A stretch of DNA of 6,179 nt from UBA4459 sp036351335 (lineage in GTDB: Bacteria; Bacteroidota; Bacteroidia; Bacteroidales; F082): NCBI GenBank assembly GCA_036351335.1, contig JAZBOW010000140.1, forward strand, positions 1 to 6,179, in the 5' to 3' direction. Both the position numbers and the translations under genes were made by a program. Shown here piece after piece: positions 6,085 through 6,179 of the stretch. Numbering within the stretch: position 1 is the first letter of the stretch; every line of letters begins with the position of its first letter. The notes under the pieces were generated by a model. It made no database searches and was not told where the DNA came from. It worked only from the letters and a program-made list of their open reading frames with translations.

Positions 6085-6179
6085 GTGAAGGTTTCCGCTG
6101 AGACAAAACTATTTTTAAGTGCTTCTGAAAAAGTGGGCTTTGATCAGGTGCACCGCAAAAAGATACAATTCAATATTTC
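6085..6179 (+). CDS. N-terminus of probable LutB-type lactate utilisation Fe-S protein (partial)
   Basis: An open frame of 31 codons runs off the window end from GTG 6085. An in-frame TAA directly before it (6082-6084) rules out an earlier start. AAGG at 6077-6080, overlapping the rpiB stop, is a plausible ribosome-binding site. The translation starts MKVSAETKLFLSASEKVGF and continues DQVHRKKIQFNI. The combination of an S-E-K-x-x-F-D-x-x-H-R-x-x-I-x-F-N-I pattern at the extreme N-terminus matches what I recall of LutB/YkgF-like proteins in Bacteroidota, which carry a LUD domain and two 4Fe-4S sites and help oxidise lactate. None of those diagnostic parts lie inside the window, so the name is tentative. 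The 6-bp gap indicates co-transcription with rpiB. Confidence 0.55.
   Translation, partial: MKVSAETKLFLSASEKVGFDQVHRKKIQFNI

Overview
The window looks like a chromosomal stretch from a member of the Bacteroidota. The signs are AT-rich spacers, starts without clear Shine-Dalgarno sequences, a TTTG / TAnnTTTG-type promoter, lipoproteins with short lipoboxes, and protein families typical of that phylum (PepSY-associated membrane protein, MORN_2 repeat protein, phylum-style RpiB). I cannot place it to genus.

Layout, left to right. (1) A lone plus-strand gene (55-852) encodes a lipoprotein with a probable beta-barrel-like front half and TPR repeats at the back. It is visibly more AT-rich than the genes to its right. 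(2) A gap between convergent genes (853-1038) holds a dense cluster of short inverted repeats that looks like a REP/MITE-type element. (3) A compact minus-strand operon, transcribed right to left, runs from a good promoter at 2429-2458: an OB-fold-like lipoprotein (1784-2404), a PepSY-associated three-helix membrane protein (1214-1768), and a 57-residue two-helix membrane protein (1039-1212) whose start lies 1 bp from the stop of the gene before it. (4) A second minus-strand operon contains nadA (quinolinate synthase, 4169-5104), followed after 11 bp by a secreted protein made of about 18 MORN_2-type repeats (2622-4157). (5) A 521-bp, very AT-rich divergent spacer (5105-5625) contains five copies of the 7-mer ATGAACA in both orientations. 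(6) A plus-strand operon contains rpiB (5626-6078), then the first 31 codons of what looks like a LutB-type lactate-utilisation iron-sulfur protein (from 6085, cut by the window end).

The housekeeping part is clear: nadA supplies NAD precursors and rpiB serves the pentose phosphate pathway. The least understood parts are the three-gene envelope operon at 1039-2404, which may be a small lipoprotein plus inner-membrane module linked to metal or heme handling (inferred only), the secreted MORN_2 protein tied to nadA, and the ATGAACA cluster between nadA and rpiB.
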